Below, in pieces: positions 11,567-22,442 of a stretch of 64,000 nucleotides of DNA. The number at the start of each line of letters is the position of its first letter. Position 1 is the first letter of the stretch. Position numbers and translations under genes: made by a program. The notes under the pieces were generated by a model. The model was not told the DNA's origin and searched no databases. It saw nothing but the letters and a program-made list of their open reading frames with translations. The stretch lies in the NCBI GenBank assembly GCA_945859605.1, contig OX243814.1:37260524-37324523 (forward strand). The letters are read 5' to 3'. This stretch comes from Lumbricus rubellus (Eukaryota > Annelida > Clitellata > Crassiclitellata > Lumbricidae).

Positions 11567-11658
11567 CCCCCCGGCCCATTACCCCCTGACATTATATCCC
11601 TGCCATTACCCCCCGACCATTACCCCCCGTAGGACATTACCCCCTGCCATTACCCCCC
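11567..11658. repeat. C-run minisatellite (CCATTACCCCCC-like)
   Basis: Six runs of five or six C occur within 92 bp, spaced by variants of CCATTA. The minus strand therefore carries six G-runs and could form a G-quadruplex. Confidence 0.7.
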
Positions 11659-11684
11659 GGTCGTTTAATTTATGTCTAGTGTGT

Positions 11685-11792
11685 GTATGAATGTATGCGT
11701 GTATGCGTGTATGTGTGTATGTATGTATGTATGTATGTATGTATGTATGTATGTATGTATGTATGTATGTATGTATGTATGTATGTATGTAT
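11685..11792. repeat. (TGTA)n microsatellite
   Basis: Nearly pure TGTA/GTAT units, with TGCG variants on the left. It ends directly at the first LTR of the retrotransposon array, so it is the last host sequence in the window. Confidence 0.95.
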
Positions 11793-12054
11793 TTGTCGTG
11801 GTTATATTAAATGATTATCAAATTAAACACTTGCTATGCATGTATAATTATTAATTATAAGTAGAAGTTAAGCTAGGCAATTTAATTGGCGAGTTTAGGT
11901 AATATGTGTGGCAACATATAAAATATTAATACATAAAACCAATGACTGCAGCTAAGCGTAATAACGAGTGGTCAAGATTACCATGACAACAAAGGACGCT
12001 AATCCTATTCGTGATTGGTGCAAACTGGAGGCGAATGACGTGACGAGTTAAAAA

Positions 12055-12062
12055 TGACGTCA
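12055..12062 (+). promoter_or_regulatory. CRE (TGACGTCA) in LTR U3
   Basis: A perfect palindromic CREB/ATF consensus just downstream of a second half-site (TGACGTGACG). It is present at the same LTR position in the other copies read (for example 13547-13554). A role in LTR transcription is inferred from the motif alone. Confidence 0.45.
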
Positions 12063-12768
12063 GCGAAGTGGACGTTAAGTTTTTGACTCTCTACAGGTAT
12101 ATCTGGAAATGGTGGTTGATTCGCTGCGGTGATCAATCCAAAGTTGTGATTTCCAGAGTAGAGACGAAGGTAATTGAACTGTTCGGACGATCAACCGATA
12201 GTTCAAAGTATTGTGCATTAAGTGCAACGCAATTTAAATGAGAAATTTGCGTTAGTGCATAATAATCATCGTGTGAAGTGTGAGACACTTGCGAAGAAGA
12301 CGAACTCTTAGGCAACAGTCTGAAGAGTCGTGTAATTTGAATCGGCTAGCGAACAGCTGATTCGGCGTGTGAAGTACGAGGGACGTTTGGTCAACTGGAG
12401 AAGAGCTGTGAGGTGAATGCGACGATTCATCTTGTGTGCAACTGATTCACGGCAAGATACGAGTAAGGCGATTGGTGTGGTTGCTTCCATGACTGCATTT
12501 CAACCGTCTGATCAACATTCTTGACTGCGAAGAATCGGACGACGGAGAGAGCCGAAGACATTCGAGTTTCATACAACTCGACAGATAAGCGCAAATATAA
12601 TATTTCCTAAGTAACTCGCCACACTAGGTAAATAGGATTGTTATTTGTTTGTGCATATGAATGATATTGAATAACTTTATATTATATATATTTCATAAGA
12701 ACAGGGAGTTTGTTGAATTTGGAAGAATTTCTTGAGTAAGTTAAACCCAACCGATTAACCACTAGGAT

Positions 12769-12774
12769 AATAAA
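12769..12774 (+). promoter_or_regulatory. LTR polyadenylation signal AATAAA
   Basis: The hexamer lies in GGATAATAAAGTGCCC near the 3' end of the LTR and recurs in most copies. In the partial LTRs at 48270-48330 and 51765-51825 the same place reads GGATAAAAAGTG and the signal is lost. Confidence 0.5.
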
Positions 12775-12807
12775 GTGCCCTTTTACACGGGATACGACAA
12801 CCATAGT

Positions 12808-13815
12808 TGTCGTATCCCGTGTAAAAGGGGCACTTTATTATCCTAGTGGTTAATCGGTTGGGTTTAACTTACTCAAGAAATTCTTCCAAATTCAACGAAC
12901 TCCCTGTTCTTATGAAATATATATAATATAAAGTTATTCAATATCATTCATATGCACAAACAAATAACAATCCTATTTACCTAGTGTGGCGAGTTACTTA
13001 GGAAATATTATATTTGCTCTTATCTGTCGAGTTGTATGAAACTCGAATGTCTTCGGCTCTCTCCGTCGTCCGATTCGTCGCAGTCAAGAATGTTGATCAG
13101 ACGGTTGAAATGCAGTCATGGAAGCAACCACACCAATCGCCTTACTCGTATCTTGCCGTGAATCAGTTGCACACAAGATGAATCATCGCATTCATCTCAC
13201 AGCTCTTCTCCAGTTGACCAAACGTCCCTCGTACTTCACACGCCGAATCAGCTGTTCGCTAGCCGATTCAAAATTACACGACTCTTCAGACTGTTGCCTA
13301 AGAGTTCGTCTTCTTCGCAAGTGTCTCACACTTCACACGATGATTATTATGCACTAACGCAAATTTCTCATTTAAATTGCGTTGCACTTAATGCACAATA
13401 CTTTGAACTATCGGTTGATCGTCCGAACAGTTCAATTACCTTCGTCTCTACTCTGGAAATCACAACTTTGGATTGATCACCGCAGCGAATCAACCACCAT
13501 TTCCAGATATACCTGTAGAGAGTCAAAAACTTAACGTCCACTTCGCTGACGTCATTTTTAACTCGTCACGTCATTCGCTTCCAGTTTGCACCAATCACGA
13601 ATAGGATTAGCGTCCTTTGTTGTCATGGTAATCTTGACCACTCGTTATTACGCTTAGCTGCAGTCATTGGTTTTATGTATTAATATTTTATATGTTGCCA
13701 CACATATTACCTAAACTCGCCAATTAAATTGCCTAGCTTAACTTCTACCTATAATTAATAATTATACATGCATAGCAAGTGTTTAATTTGATAATCATTT
13801 AATATAACCACGACA
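12808..13815 (-). repeat. LTR2, 3' LTR of E1
   Basis: 1,008 bp, TGTCGTAT...CCACGACA as read on the plus strand. It is followed by the AATA spacer and the reversed polypurine tract (13820-13829), so it is the 3' LTR of the minus-strand copy E1. It carries private changes such as CGATTCGTCGCAG and an extra A in TTCAAAATTACAC. Confidence 0.95.
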
Positions 13816-13978
13816 AATACCCTTTCTTCAAAAGTCTGTACACAGGCTTTATCAACTTATCTAATTATCAAATTACAATAACTGCTTATGCCTATGCTTA
13901 TACTACTTTACACAACATCACAACCTAACACAACTACTTCTTATCTACCTATAGTATCACCATTGATTTACTTAAATC

Positions 13979-16900
13979 TTAGGTCAATCCTCTACTTAAA
14001 TAATCGGACATTACATTATTACATCCCTTAATGTAACGTATTGTAAAACAATAATTTTGAAGGGCGAGGCTCCACCTCATGACTCTTGCATTCTTCATCC
14101 TCCCTTCTTTCATATACTGTAGTCCACAATGGTCAGTCTCGATCACAAACTCTCTTCCACACAAATATCGATCAAATCTACTGATTCCCCACATTATGGC
14201 TAAACATTCTCTTTCCTCAACTGAATATCGCATCTCTCTTTCCAACAATTTTCTACTCGCATATGCAATCGGGTGGTTTATTCCTTCATACTGCTGAATA
14301 AGAACACAACCTATCCCTTTTCCTGATGCATCTGTCTGTATTATAAATTCTTTCTCCAAGTCTGGTAACCTAAGGATTGGTGTCTTAGCTAGTGCTTCTT
14401 TCAACTGCTTAAAACTTTCACCTAACTCTTGGTTCCATTCAATATTGTTAGGAGCTAACTTTTTAGTCAAGTCACTCAACGGTGCCATCAATTCTGCACA
14501 ATGTGGAATAAACTTTCGATAGTAATTTATCGCTCCTAAAAAGCTTCTCACTTGCTTCTTCGTCTTAGGCTGTGGCATTTCCACAATCTTGTCAATAGAT
14601 TCTCCCTTAGGGCTTATATCGTCGTTGTTCAATGTATGGCCTAGGAAATCTATCTTGCCATATCCTAGTGAACATTTCTTCGGTTTCAATGTCAAATGAG
14701 CTTTTCTCACTCTTGTGAAAAACTCTCTTAACGTCTTCATGTGTTCGTTCCATCCTTTCGTATGAGCAAGAATATCGTCGACATAACTTTCTAGATTTTC
14801 AGTTCCATGTAATATTTTCCGTATCAAGCGATTATAACTGGATGCGCTATTGACTAGTCCAAATGGTAACACATTGAACTTATATAATCCGCTTGCACAG
14901 ATGAATGTGGTTAAGTCTTTTGATTCTTCGCTCATTGGTATCTGCCAATACCCTTTACAGAAATCGAACTTGCTATAGATTTTACTTCCACTGAGTTTAT
15001 TGAAAATATCCTCATTCGACATCATCGGTTCTGGATCGAATACTGTCACTTTGTTGAGTTGTTTATAATTACAGCAAAGTCTGTTACTTCCATCTGACTT
15101 TTTAACAACTACAAGCGGCGCTGCATACGCTGCTTCCGATCTTTCTATAATTCCATTATCTAGCATCGTCTCTAATTCTTTGTTTATCTCCGCTTGAAGA
15201 TGATATGGCGTTGGATAAGCTCGTAACCGAATTGGCTCATCACTCGTCAGATGAATCTCATGCTTTACCATATCTGTCCTTCCTGGCTTATCACTGAATA
15301 TGTCCTCATGTTCTCTCAGTAGTTCCCTTAATTCTCTTTTCTGTTTTTCCGTCAATTTAGGATTGATATCCACATCTTTGTAAGTCTCCGTTTGTTTACT
15401 TACATATAAGCTCAATATCTCTTCTTCTTCATCTTCACCATCTTTACCATCATGTACTATCGCCGATATGTATGCTGACGTTTCTACATCATTACCTTCT
15501 CCATTTCTCTCGTAGTACTTCTTTAGTATATTGATGTGATATGTTTTGAGTTTTCCACCATCAATTTCCACCTTGTAATCATAATCTCCTATTTTGCCTC
15601 TGACCACAAATGGTCCTTGCCATTTTACAAGCATCTTATTGTTACAACTGGGTAACAGTAATAAAACTTTATCTCCTATCTTCAACTCTCTGTAACGTGC
15701 TTTCTTATCATAATACTTCTTGTTCTTTTCATTTGCTTTATGTATGGCCTTCTGTGCCATATCACATGTTTCTTCTATTCTTTCTCTCAAATCGGTCATG
15801 TATGTATAAACATCTTTTACTTCATCTTCCACTTTCTCATTTGTCCAGAGTTCCTTCAATATCTGTATTGGTCCTCTGCATGACCTTCCAAAAATTAATT
15901 CAAAGGGTGTGAACCCATGACTTTCGTGTACAGTGTCTCGTAACGCGAACAATAATGGTGCTAAGAACCTGTCCCATTCCTTGACCTGTTCTCCTATTAG
16001 CTTCCTCAACGTTGCTTTTATTGTTCCGTTAAGTCTCTCCACACATCCATTTCCCATAGCATGGTAAGGACTAGTGAAAGTGTGCTTGATCAACAACATC
16101 TTGTTAACATCAGCCATCAGTTCTGAAGTGAATTGGCTCCCTCTGTCAGTATGGATTTTCTGAGGAACACCCATGCGACAATAAAAATTGAACAAGGCTT
16201 CCGCCACCTCCTCTGTAGTTATTCCTTTCAGTGGAATCGCTTCTGGGTATCTGGTACTCAAATCCACTATCGTTAATATATAGCGATAACCTCTTGATGA
16301 CATAGGTTCTATCACTCCGATAATGTCTACACAGACATGTTTGAATGGTACATCCAGTACCGGAAGATGTCCCATCGGTGCTCTGTGGCTCACCTTTTTA
16401 TCCACCGACTTTTGGCATACATCACAACTCAGGACATACCTTTTAATTTCTTGTCCTATCGATGGCCAATAAAATTCATTCACAATTTTATCATGGGTCT
16501 TCTTCATACCCAAATGTGCTGACAATAGCGAGTTATGGGCCACGGCTAATACTTTACCTCTAAGTTCCTTCGGGACCATTAACTGCCACTTCGCATCATC
16601 TTCCGTTGTCTCCATGAATCTCCTATACAAAAATCCGTTCTTCTTCACATAAAGAACTTTCTCTGTTACACTGTCATCACCACTCCAATCAATTGCTTTA
16701 TCCCAAAACTTCTTCAAAGTCTCATCTTTGCTTTGTAACTCTTTAATTTCTTTTGTTGATACATTTAAATCCGGCATCTCAGTAACTTTCAACTGTTTGT
16801 ATTTTGTTACTTTCTTTGATTCCGCTCTGGTTTCAACTGCTGCTGTCGTTTGGCACACATCATCATTCTCGATGACGTCATCCGTTACATCATCATTTAA

Positions 16901-18805
16901 TTCACTTGTGATTTCACTCGCAAAATGAACTTTCTTTTTGTCACTTTGTCCTTGTGACTCAACACTTAAAGATTTCTGAATCTTTTTCAATCTATCCTCT
17001 CTATTCTCGTTATCATCTGTATCACTCCGATCACAGTTTATCATGTTATCTGTAGTTTCTTTCACTACCAGATATTTTAGTCCCTTCATCCTACCGATAA
17101 TTACTGGTTTCACCGGTTCTTCCATCACCATTGCTTCAACGTTTCCTGTAAAATACTCACTTTCAATATTAACCTTTGCTGTCGGAAAATTTCTCAATGT
17201 CCCATCGATTAATATGCATTGGGCTTCTCTTCCTGTGAAATCAACATCATTTACCAGTGATCTCTTGACAATACATGTGCTTGACCCAGAGTCATATAGA
17301 CAACTGGCATTCACACCGTTCACCTTTAGCTGACCTTCATTTTTATTCTCAAGGTCATCGCCATCATCTCTCCGATCAGTAACCATTGTACTTGCTGCCA
17401 ACTGTATCGGTAATTCCTTCTTACGTTCTTCCTCTTTTTCAACTTCATTTAGTTTCAACTCTTCATTTGCTTGCGCTATCTTGTACGCCCTATTCTCATA
17501 TACTTGTATAGCCGCCGCAGTATGTTTAACAACTCCTTTTTGTTTGTGTGAACAATCATATGACTTGTGTCCGGTTCGGCCACATGAGAAACAAGTTATC
17601 TTATGTTCAGCCGCCTGTTCTCTTTCTCTACTAAATCCTCTATTCATACTTCCATTATGATTCGTCTCCCTGTTCTGTTTCATGTCTCCTCGTCCTCTAT
17701 TTATGTTTCCATTAAACCTCTCTCTTGATTTATCGTCGAACGGTTTCATATTCGGCCTTTCGTTACTGAATTTCACTGGAGGCCTTAGATTACTTTCTGT
17801 GTATTTATATCCGTGCGCCTCGATATAAGACTCGGCACAGTTTAATGTGTCCTCTAGACTCATCTTGCCTCTTTCTTTGAGGAACATCTTAAGTTCATTG
17901 CTACACGTAAGGTAGAACTGATCTCTTAATAATAAGTTTTCCATTCCTTCGTAGGTTTTCTCGAATCCAGCTTGAAGTAGCCACTGCTGCATATATCTCC
18001 TCAATCTATGCACAAAATCTGTAGGTGTTTCACCTGACTCCATTTTACTCATCTTGAATTTGTTACGATATCCACCCTCTGTTAATTGAAACCTTTTTAA
18101 CAGATGTCTTTTCAAACACTCGTAATCTTGTGTCTCCTCAGATGACATTCTTTGATATACCTCTAAGGCTTTTCCTTCGAGATGCTTGGCTAGCATCAGA
18201 GACCAATTCTCTGTTGCTATCTCGTATGCCGTGCATGTCCTTTCAAATCTTAATAAATATGCATCCAAGCAATCTTTATTCTCATTGAATACAGGGAATT
18301 TTATATCTTTCATTCCTCTGTTATGGTTACTGTTTCCTTGATATGAACCATCACCAACCGTTGTGAATGTGGCCTCACCACGATTCTGATTATTCCGAGA
18401 ATCAATTTCTCTCATCCTCAATTCACACTCAAGCTTCTTGACCTCAAGATCCATTTCTCTCCTAGCTTGACATTCGGCCGCTTCACGAACTAATCTCGCA
18501 TCATTCGATTCTCGTTCCAGTCTGGCGTCATTCGCCTCTCTTTCAAGCCTTGCATTATTCGCTTGACTTTCTCGTTCTCGTTCAAGCCTAGCATCAGCTA
18601 TTCTTGCTAACTCTAATTCTTGTGCTCTGGCTGCTTTAATTTCTGCAGCCGCGGCCTCATCTTTAAGCCTTCGATCTTCTCGGTCCCGCAGTCTGTCGTC
18701 TCTTGCTTCCTGCTGTCTATCACGCACAAACGTCTTCAACTCATCACCATCCATCCCCATCTCTTTAGCGAGTTTAACGCACTGTTCATGTTCTCCAAGT
18801 GACAT
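13979..18805 (-). CDS. E1 Gag-protease-integrase-RT-RNase H polyprotein
   Basis: An intact 1,608-codon ORF. In order it has a charged coiled coil (to about 145), Gag, CCHC knuckle (CFSCGRTGHKSYDC), protease active site (YDSGSS), integrase HHCC finger, DDE core, GPF module, RT (YVDD) and RNase H. Gag and Pol are in one frame with no frameshift or stop between them. It differs from E3 in the amino-terminus (MSLGEHEQC and fewer Ala-rich repeats) and has one more Asp in ENDDVCQ. The start codon context is GACCATGTC. All catalytic residues are present; the break is outside the ORF, in the missing 5' LTR. Confidence 0.93.
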   Translation of the reverse strand: MSLGEHEQCVKLAKEMGMDGDELKTFVRDRQQEARDDRLRDREDRRLKDEAAAAEIKAARAQELELARIADARLERERESQANNARLEREANDARLERESNDARLVREAAECQARREMDLEVKKLECELRMREIDSRNNQNRGEATFTTVGDGSYQGNSNHNRGMKDIKFPVFNENKDCLDAYLLRFERTCTAYEIATENWSLMLAKHLEGKALEVYQRMSSEETQDYECLKRHLLKRFQLTEGGYRNKFKMSKMESGETPTDFVHRLRRYMQQWLLQAGFEKTYEGMENLLLRDQFYLTCSNELKMFLKERGKMSLEDTLNCAESYIEAHGYKYTESNLRPPVKFSNERPNMKPFDDKSRERFNGNINRGRGDMKQNRETNHNGSMNRGFSREREQAAEHKITCFSCGRTGHKSYDCSHKQKGVVKHTAAAIQVYENRAYKIAQANEELKLNEVEKEEERKKELPIQLAASTMVTDRRDDGDDLENKNEGQLKVNGVNASCLYDSGSSTCIVKRSLVNDVDFTGREAQCILIDGTLRNFPTAKVNIESEYFTGNVEAMVMEEPVKPVIIGRMKGLKYLVVKETTDNMINCDRSDTDDNENREDRLKKIQKSLSVESQGQSDKKKVHFASEITSELNDDVTDDVIENDDVCQTTAAVETRAESKKVTKYKQLKVTEMPDLNVSTKEIKELQSKDETLKKFWDKAIDWSGDDSVTEKVLYVKKNGFLYRRFMETTEDDAKWQLMVPKELRGKVLAVAHNSLLSAHLGMKKTHDKIVNEFYWPSIGQEIKRYVLSCDVCQKSVDKKVSHRAPMGHLPVLDVPFKHVCVDIIGVIEPMSSRGYRYILTIVDLSTRYPEAIPLKGITTEEVAEALFNFYCRMGVPQKIHTDRGSQFTSELMADVNKMLLIKHTFTSPYHAMGNGCVERLNGTIKATLRKLIGEQVKEWDRFLAPLLFALRDTVHESHGFTPFELIFGRSCRGPIQILKELWTNEKVEDEVKDVYTYMTDLRERIEETCDMAQKAIHKANEKNKKYYDKKARYRELKIGDKVLLLLPSCNNKMLVKWQGPFVVRGKIGDYDYKVEIDGGKLKTYHINILKKYYERNGEGNDVETSAYISAIVHDGKDGEDEEEEILSLYVSKQTETYKDVDINPKLTEKQKRELRELLREHEDIFSDKPGRTDMVKHEIHLTSDEPIRLRAYPTPYHLQAEINKELETMLDNGIIERSEAAYAAPLVVVKKSDGSNRLCCNYKQLNKVTVFDPEPMMSNEDIFNKLSGSKIYSKFDFCKGYWQIPMSEESKDLTTFICASGLYKFNVLPFGLVNSASSYNRLIRKILHGTENLESYVDDILAHTKGWNEHMKTLREFFTRVRKAHLTLKPKKCSLGYGKIDFLGHTLNNDDISPKGESIDKIVEMPQPKTKKQVRSFLGAINYYRKFIPHCAELMAPLSDLTKKLAPNNIEWNQELGESFKQLKEALAKTPILRLPDLEKEFIIQTDASGKGIGCVLIQQYEGINHPIAYASRKLLEREMRYSVEERECLAIMWGISRFDRYLCGREFVIETDHCGLQYMKEGRMKNARVMRWSLALQNYCFTIRYIKGCNNVMSDYLSRGLT

Positions 18806-19130
18806 GGTCTACTTACTTGTTTACTTAGTTAACAAGTATTTCAAATAGCTTTCGCTATATAAGAATTAAATTCTTCAAAAGATAATCTTTAAAATAAGAC
18901 TAATAAAATGTCTCCTCTTGAGATGCGTACTCTATGGTTACGCGAGGTTAATCGTACTAAACAATTCGCATCGAGTAAACGCTTATTAATAAAGTCGTTC
19001 TTTCGCAATCGCAAAAGCGATAACTTTAAAACTATACATTTTCAATACTTGAGATTATTGTTCGTTGTTATTTCGAGTGTTAGTTAAAATCCAGTTTTAA
19101 TATTCCGGAACGTAGGACCCCATAGTTGTC

Positions 19131-21274
19131 AACTGATGGCTGATGTTAACAAGATGTTGTTGATCAAGCACACTTTCACTAGTCCTTACCATGCTATGGG
19201 AAATGGATGTGTGGAGAGACTTAACGGAACAATAAAAGCAACGTTGAGGAAGCTAATAGGAGAACAGGTCAAGGAATGGGACAGGTTCTTAGCACCATTA
19301 TTGTTCGCGTTACGAGACACTGTACACGAAAGTCATGGGTTCACACCCTTTGAATTAATTTTTGGAAGGTCATGCAGAGGACCAATACAGATATTGAAGG
19401 AACTCTGGACAAATGAGAAAGTGGAAGATGAAGTAAAAGATGTTTATACATACATGACCGATTTGAGAGAAAGAATAGAAGAAACATGTGATATGGCACA
19501 GAAGGCCATACATAAAGCAAATGAAAAGAACAAGAAGTATTATGATAAGAAAGCACGTTACAGAGAGTTGAAGATAGGAGATAAAGTTTTATTACTGTTA
19601 CCCAGTTGTAACAATAAGATGCTTGTAAAATGGCAAGGACCATTTGTGGTCAGAGGCAAAATAGGAGATTATGATTACAAGGTGGAAATTGATGGTGGAA
19701 AACTCAAAACATATCACATCAATATACTAAAGAAGTACTACGAGAGAAATGGAGAAGGTAATGATGTAGAAACGTCAGCATACATATCGGCGATAGTACA
19801 TGATGGTAAAGATGGTGAAGATGAAGAAGAAGAGATATTGAGCTTATATGTAAGTAAACAAACGGAGACTTACAAAGATGTGGATATCAATCCTAAATTG
19901 ACGGAAAAACAGAAAAGAGAATTAAGGGAACTACTGAGAGAACATGAGGACATATTCAGTGATAAGCCAGGAAGGACAGATATGGTAAAGCATGAGATTC
20001 ATCTGACGAGTGATGAGCCAATTCGGTTACGAGCTTATCCAACGCCATATCATCTTCAAGCGGAGATAAACAAAGAATTAGAGACGATGCTAGATAATGG
20101 AATTATAGAAAGATCGGAAGCAGCGTATGCAGCGCCGCTTGTAGTTGTTAAAAAGTCAGATGGAAGTAACAGACTTTGCTGTAATTATAAACAACTCAAC
20201 AAAGTGACAGTATTCGATCCAGAACCGATGATGTCGAATGAGGATATTTTCAATAAACTCAGTGGAAGTAAAATCTATAGCAAGTTCGATTTCTATAAAG
20301 GGTATTGGCAGATACCAATGAGCGAAGAATCAAAAGACTTAACCACATTCATCTGTGCAAGCGGATTATATAAGTTCAATGTGTTACCATTTGGACTAGT
20401 CAATAGCGCATCCAGTTATAATCGCTTGATACGGAAAATATTACATGGAACTGAAAATCTAGAAAGTTATGTCGACGATATTCTTGCTCATACGAAAGGA
20501 TGGAACGAACACATGAAGACGTTAAGAGAGTTTTTCACAAGAGTGAGAAAAGCTCATTTGACATTGAAACCGAAGAAATGTTCACTAGGATATGGCAAGA
20601 TAGATTTCCTAGGCCATACATTGAACAACGACGATATAAGCCCTAAGGGAGAATCTATTGACAAGATTGTGGAAATGCCACAGCCTAAGACGAAGAAGCA
20701 AGTGAGAAGCTTTTTAGGAGCGATAAATTACTATCGAAAGTTTATTCCACATTGTGCAGAATTGATGGCACCGTTGAGTGACTTGACTAAAAAGTTAGCT
20801 CCTAACAATATTGAATGGAACCAAGAGTTAGGTGAAAGTTTTAAGCAGTTGAAAGAAGCACTAGCTAAGACACCAATCCTTAGGTTACCAGACTTGGAGA
20901 AAGAATTTATAATACAGACAGATGCATCAGGAAAAGGGATAGGTTGTGTTCTTATTCAGCAGTATGAAGGAATAAACCACCCGATTGCATATGCGAGTAG
21001 AAAATTGTTGGAAAGAGAGATGCGATATTCAGTTGAGGAAAGAGAATGTTTAGCCATAATGTGGGGAATCAGTAGATTTGATCGATATTTGTGTGGAAGA
21101 GAGTTTGTGATCGAGACTGACCATTGTGGACTACAGTACATGAAGGAAGGGAGGATGAAGAATGCAAGAGTCATGAGGTGGAGCCTCGCCCTTCAAAATT
21201 ATTGTTTTACAATACGTTACATTAAGGGATGTAATAATGTAATGTCCGATTATTTAAGTAGAGGATTGACCTAA
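19131..21274 (+). pseudogene. E2 partial Pol: integrase C-terminal part, RT, RNase H
   Basis: The frame opens between the second Asp and the Glu of the integrase DDE triad, so the first two catalytic Asp are missing. Present are the catalytic Glu (GCVERLNG), the GPF module (KWQGPFVV), the complete RT with YVDD, and the complete RNase H with its four acidic residues. The first ATG (19136) is an internal Met of the polyprotein, not a native start. The frame itself is free of stops to the natural end (YLSRGLT). Confidence 0.9.
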
Positions 21275-21423
21275 GATTTAAGTAAATCAATGGTGATACT
21301 ATAGGTAGATAAGAAGTAGTTGTGTTAGGTTGTGATGTTGTGTAAAGTAGTATAAGCATAGGCATAAGCAGTTATTGTAATTTGATAATTAGATAAGTTG
21401 ATAAAGCCTGTGTACAGACTTTT

Positions 21424-21433
21424 GAAGAAAGGG
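21424..21433 (+). promoter_or_regulatory. polypurine tract of E2
   Basis: GAAGAAAGGG lies four bases (TATT) upstream of the LTR TGTCG. The same arrangement occurs in every copy with an intact 3' end. Confidence 0.75.
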
Positions 21434-21437
21434 TATT

Positions 21438-22442
21438 TGTCGTGGTTATATTAAATGATTATCAAATTAAACACTTGCTATGCATGTATAATTATTAATT
21501 ATAAGTAGAAGTTAAGCTAGGCAATTTAATTGGCGAGTTTAGGTAATATGTGTGGCAACATATAAAATATTAATACATAAAACCAATGACTGCAGCTAAG
21601 CGTAATAACGAGTGGTCAAGATTACCATGACAACAAAGGACGCTAATCCTATTCGTGATTGGTGCAAACTGGAAGCGAATGACGTGACGAGTTAAAAATG
21701 ACGTCAGCGAAGTGGACGTTAAGTTTTTGACTCTCTACAGGTATATCTGAAAATGGTGGTTGTTTCGCTGCGGTGATCAATCCAAAGTTGTGATTTTCAG
21801 AGTAGAGACGAAGGTAATTGAACTGTTCGGACGATCAACCGATAGTTCAAAGTATTGTGCATTAAGTGCAACGCAATTTAAATGAGAAATTTGCGTTAGT
21901 GCATAATAATCATCGTGTGAAGTGTGAGACACTTGCGAAGAAGACGAACTCTTAGGCAACAGTCTGAAGAGTCGTGTAATTTTGAATCGGCTAGCGAACA
22001 GCTGATTCGGCGTGTGAAGTACGAGGGACGTTTGGTCAACTGGAGAAGAGCTGTGAGGTGAATGCGATGATTCATCTTGTGTGCAACTGATTCACGGCAA
22101 GATACGAGTAAGGCGATTGGTGTGGTTGCTTCCATGACTGCATTTCAACCGTCTGATCAACATTCTTGACTGCGACGATTGGACGACGGAGAGAGCCGAA
22201 GACATTCGAGTTCAAACAACTCGACAGATAAGCGCAAATATAATATTTCCTAAGTAACTCGCCACACTAGGTAAATAGGATTGTTATTTGTTTGTGCATA
22301 TGAATGATATTGAATCACTTTATATTATATATATTTCATAAGAACTGGGAGTTTGTTGAATTTGGAAGAATTTCTTGAGTAAGTTAAACCCAACCGATTA
22401 ACCACTAGGATAATAAAGTGCCCTTTTACACGGGATACGACA
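21438..22442 (+). repeat. LTR3, 3' LTR of E2
   Basis: 1,005 bp with TGTCGT/ACGACA ends. It is followed by ACTATTT and then another complete LTR in the same orientation, with no internal region between them. Confidence 0.95.

Larger units (their letters stand above)
11794..12799 (+). repeat. LTR1, full length, plus orientation
   Basis: 1,006 bp from TGTCGTGG to ATACGACA. U3 carries an ATTGG (inverted CCAAT) at 12014 and a consensus CRE, TGACGTCA, at 12055-12062. AATAAA lies at 12769-12774, only about 25 bp before the LTR end, so U5 must be very short. Its sequence type matches the E3 LTRs. No internal region of its own is attached: the next 8 bp lead straight into LTR2 in the opposite orientation. 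Confidence 0.95.
12808..19130 (-). mobile_element. E1: Gmr1-like LTR retrotransposon, lacks the 5' LTR
   Basis: E1 has a 3' LTR (12808-13815), polypurine tract (13820-13829), 3' untranslated region, a complete Gag-Pol ORF, a 5' leader and the primer-binding site (complement at 19105-19122). The 5' LTR stops after four bases (TGTC, 19127-19130) and the sequence turns into the integrase gene of E2 on the opposite strand. E1 and E2 thus form a fold-back with about 3.3-kb arms. Without a 5' LTR promoter it should not be transcribed on its own. Confidence 0.9.
19131..22442 (+). mobile_element. E2: 3' half of a Gmr1-like element
   Basis: E2 starts inside the integrase core, runs through RT and RNase H, has a polypurine tract at 21424-21433 (GAAGAAAGGG) and TATT spacer, and ends with LTR3. 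It has no Gag, protease or 5' LTR. It is not simply the mirror of E1: it carries Tyr in FDFYKGYWQ where E1 has Cys, and Met where E1 has Ile at LQYMKEG's DNA neighbourhood (shared with E7 and E9), so it derives from another copy. Confidence 0.9.

Noticed and set aside
1..11793. tRNA genes, rRNA or CRISPR-like arrays
   Set aside because: None seen by eye. The spaced repeats here are microsatellites and C-run minisatellite units without spacer-repeat structure; a tRNAscan run would be decisive for tRNAs.
12133..12490. Two overlapping 60-codon frames antisense in every LTR, one starting MEATTP and one starting at TTG
   Set aside because: Their repetition only reflects LTR identity. The second has no ATG, single-base indels break the first in some LTRs (12808-13815, 21438-22442), and no domain is visible.
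11794..13815. Large palindrome as a fold-back DNA transposon
   Set aside because: Both arms are LTRs with TGTCGT/ACGACA ends, polypurine tract and primer-binding site neighbours found in complete copies.
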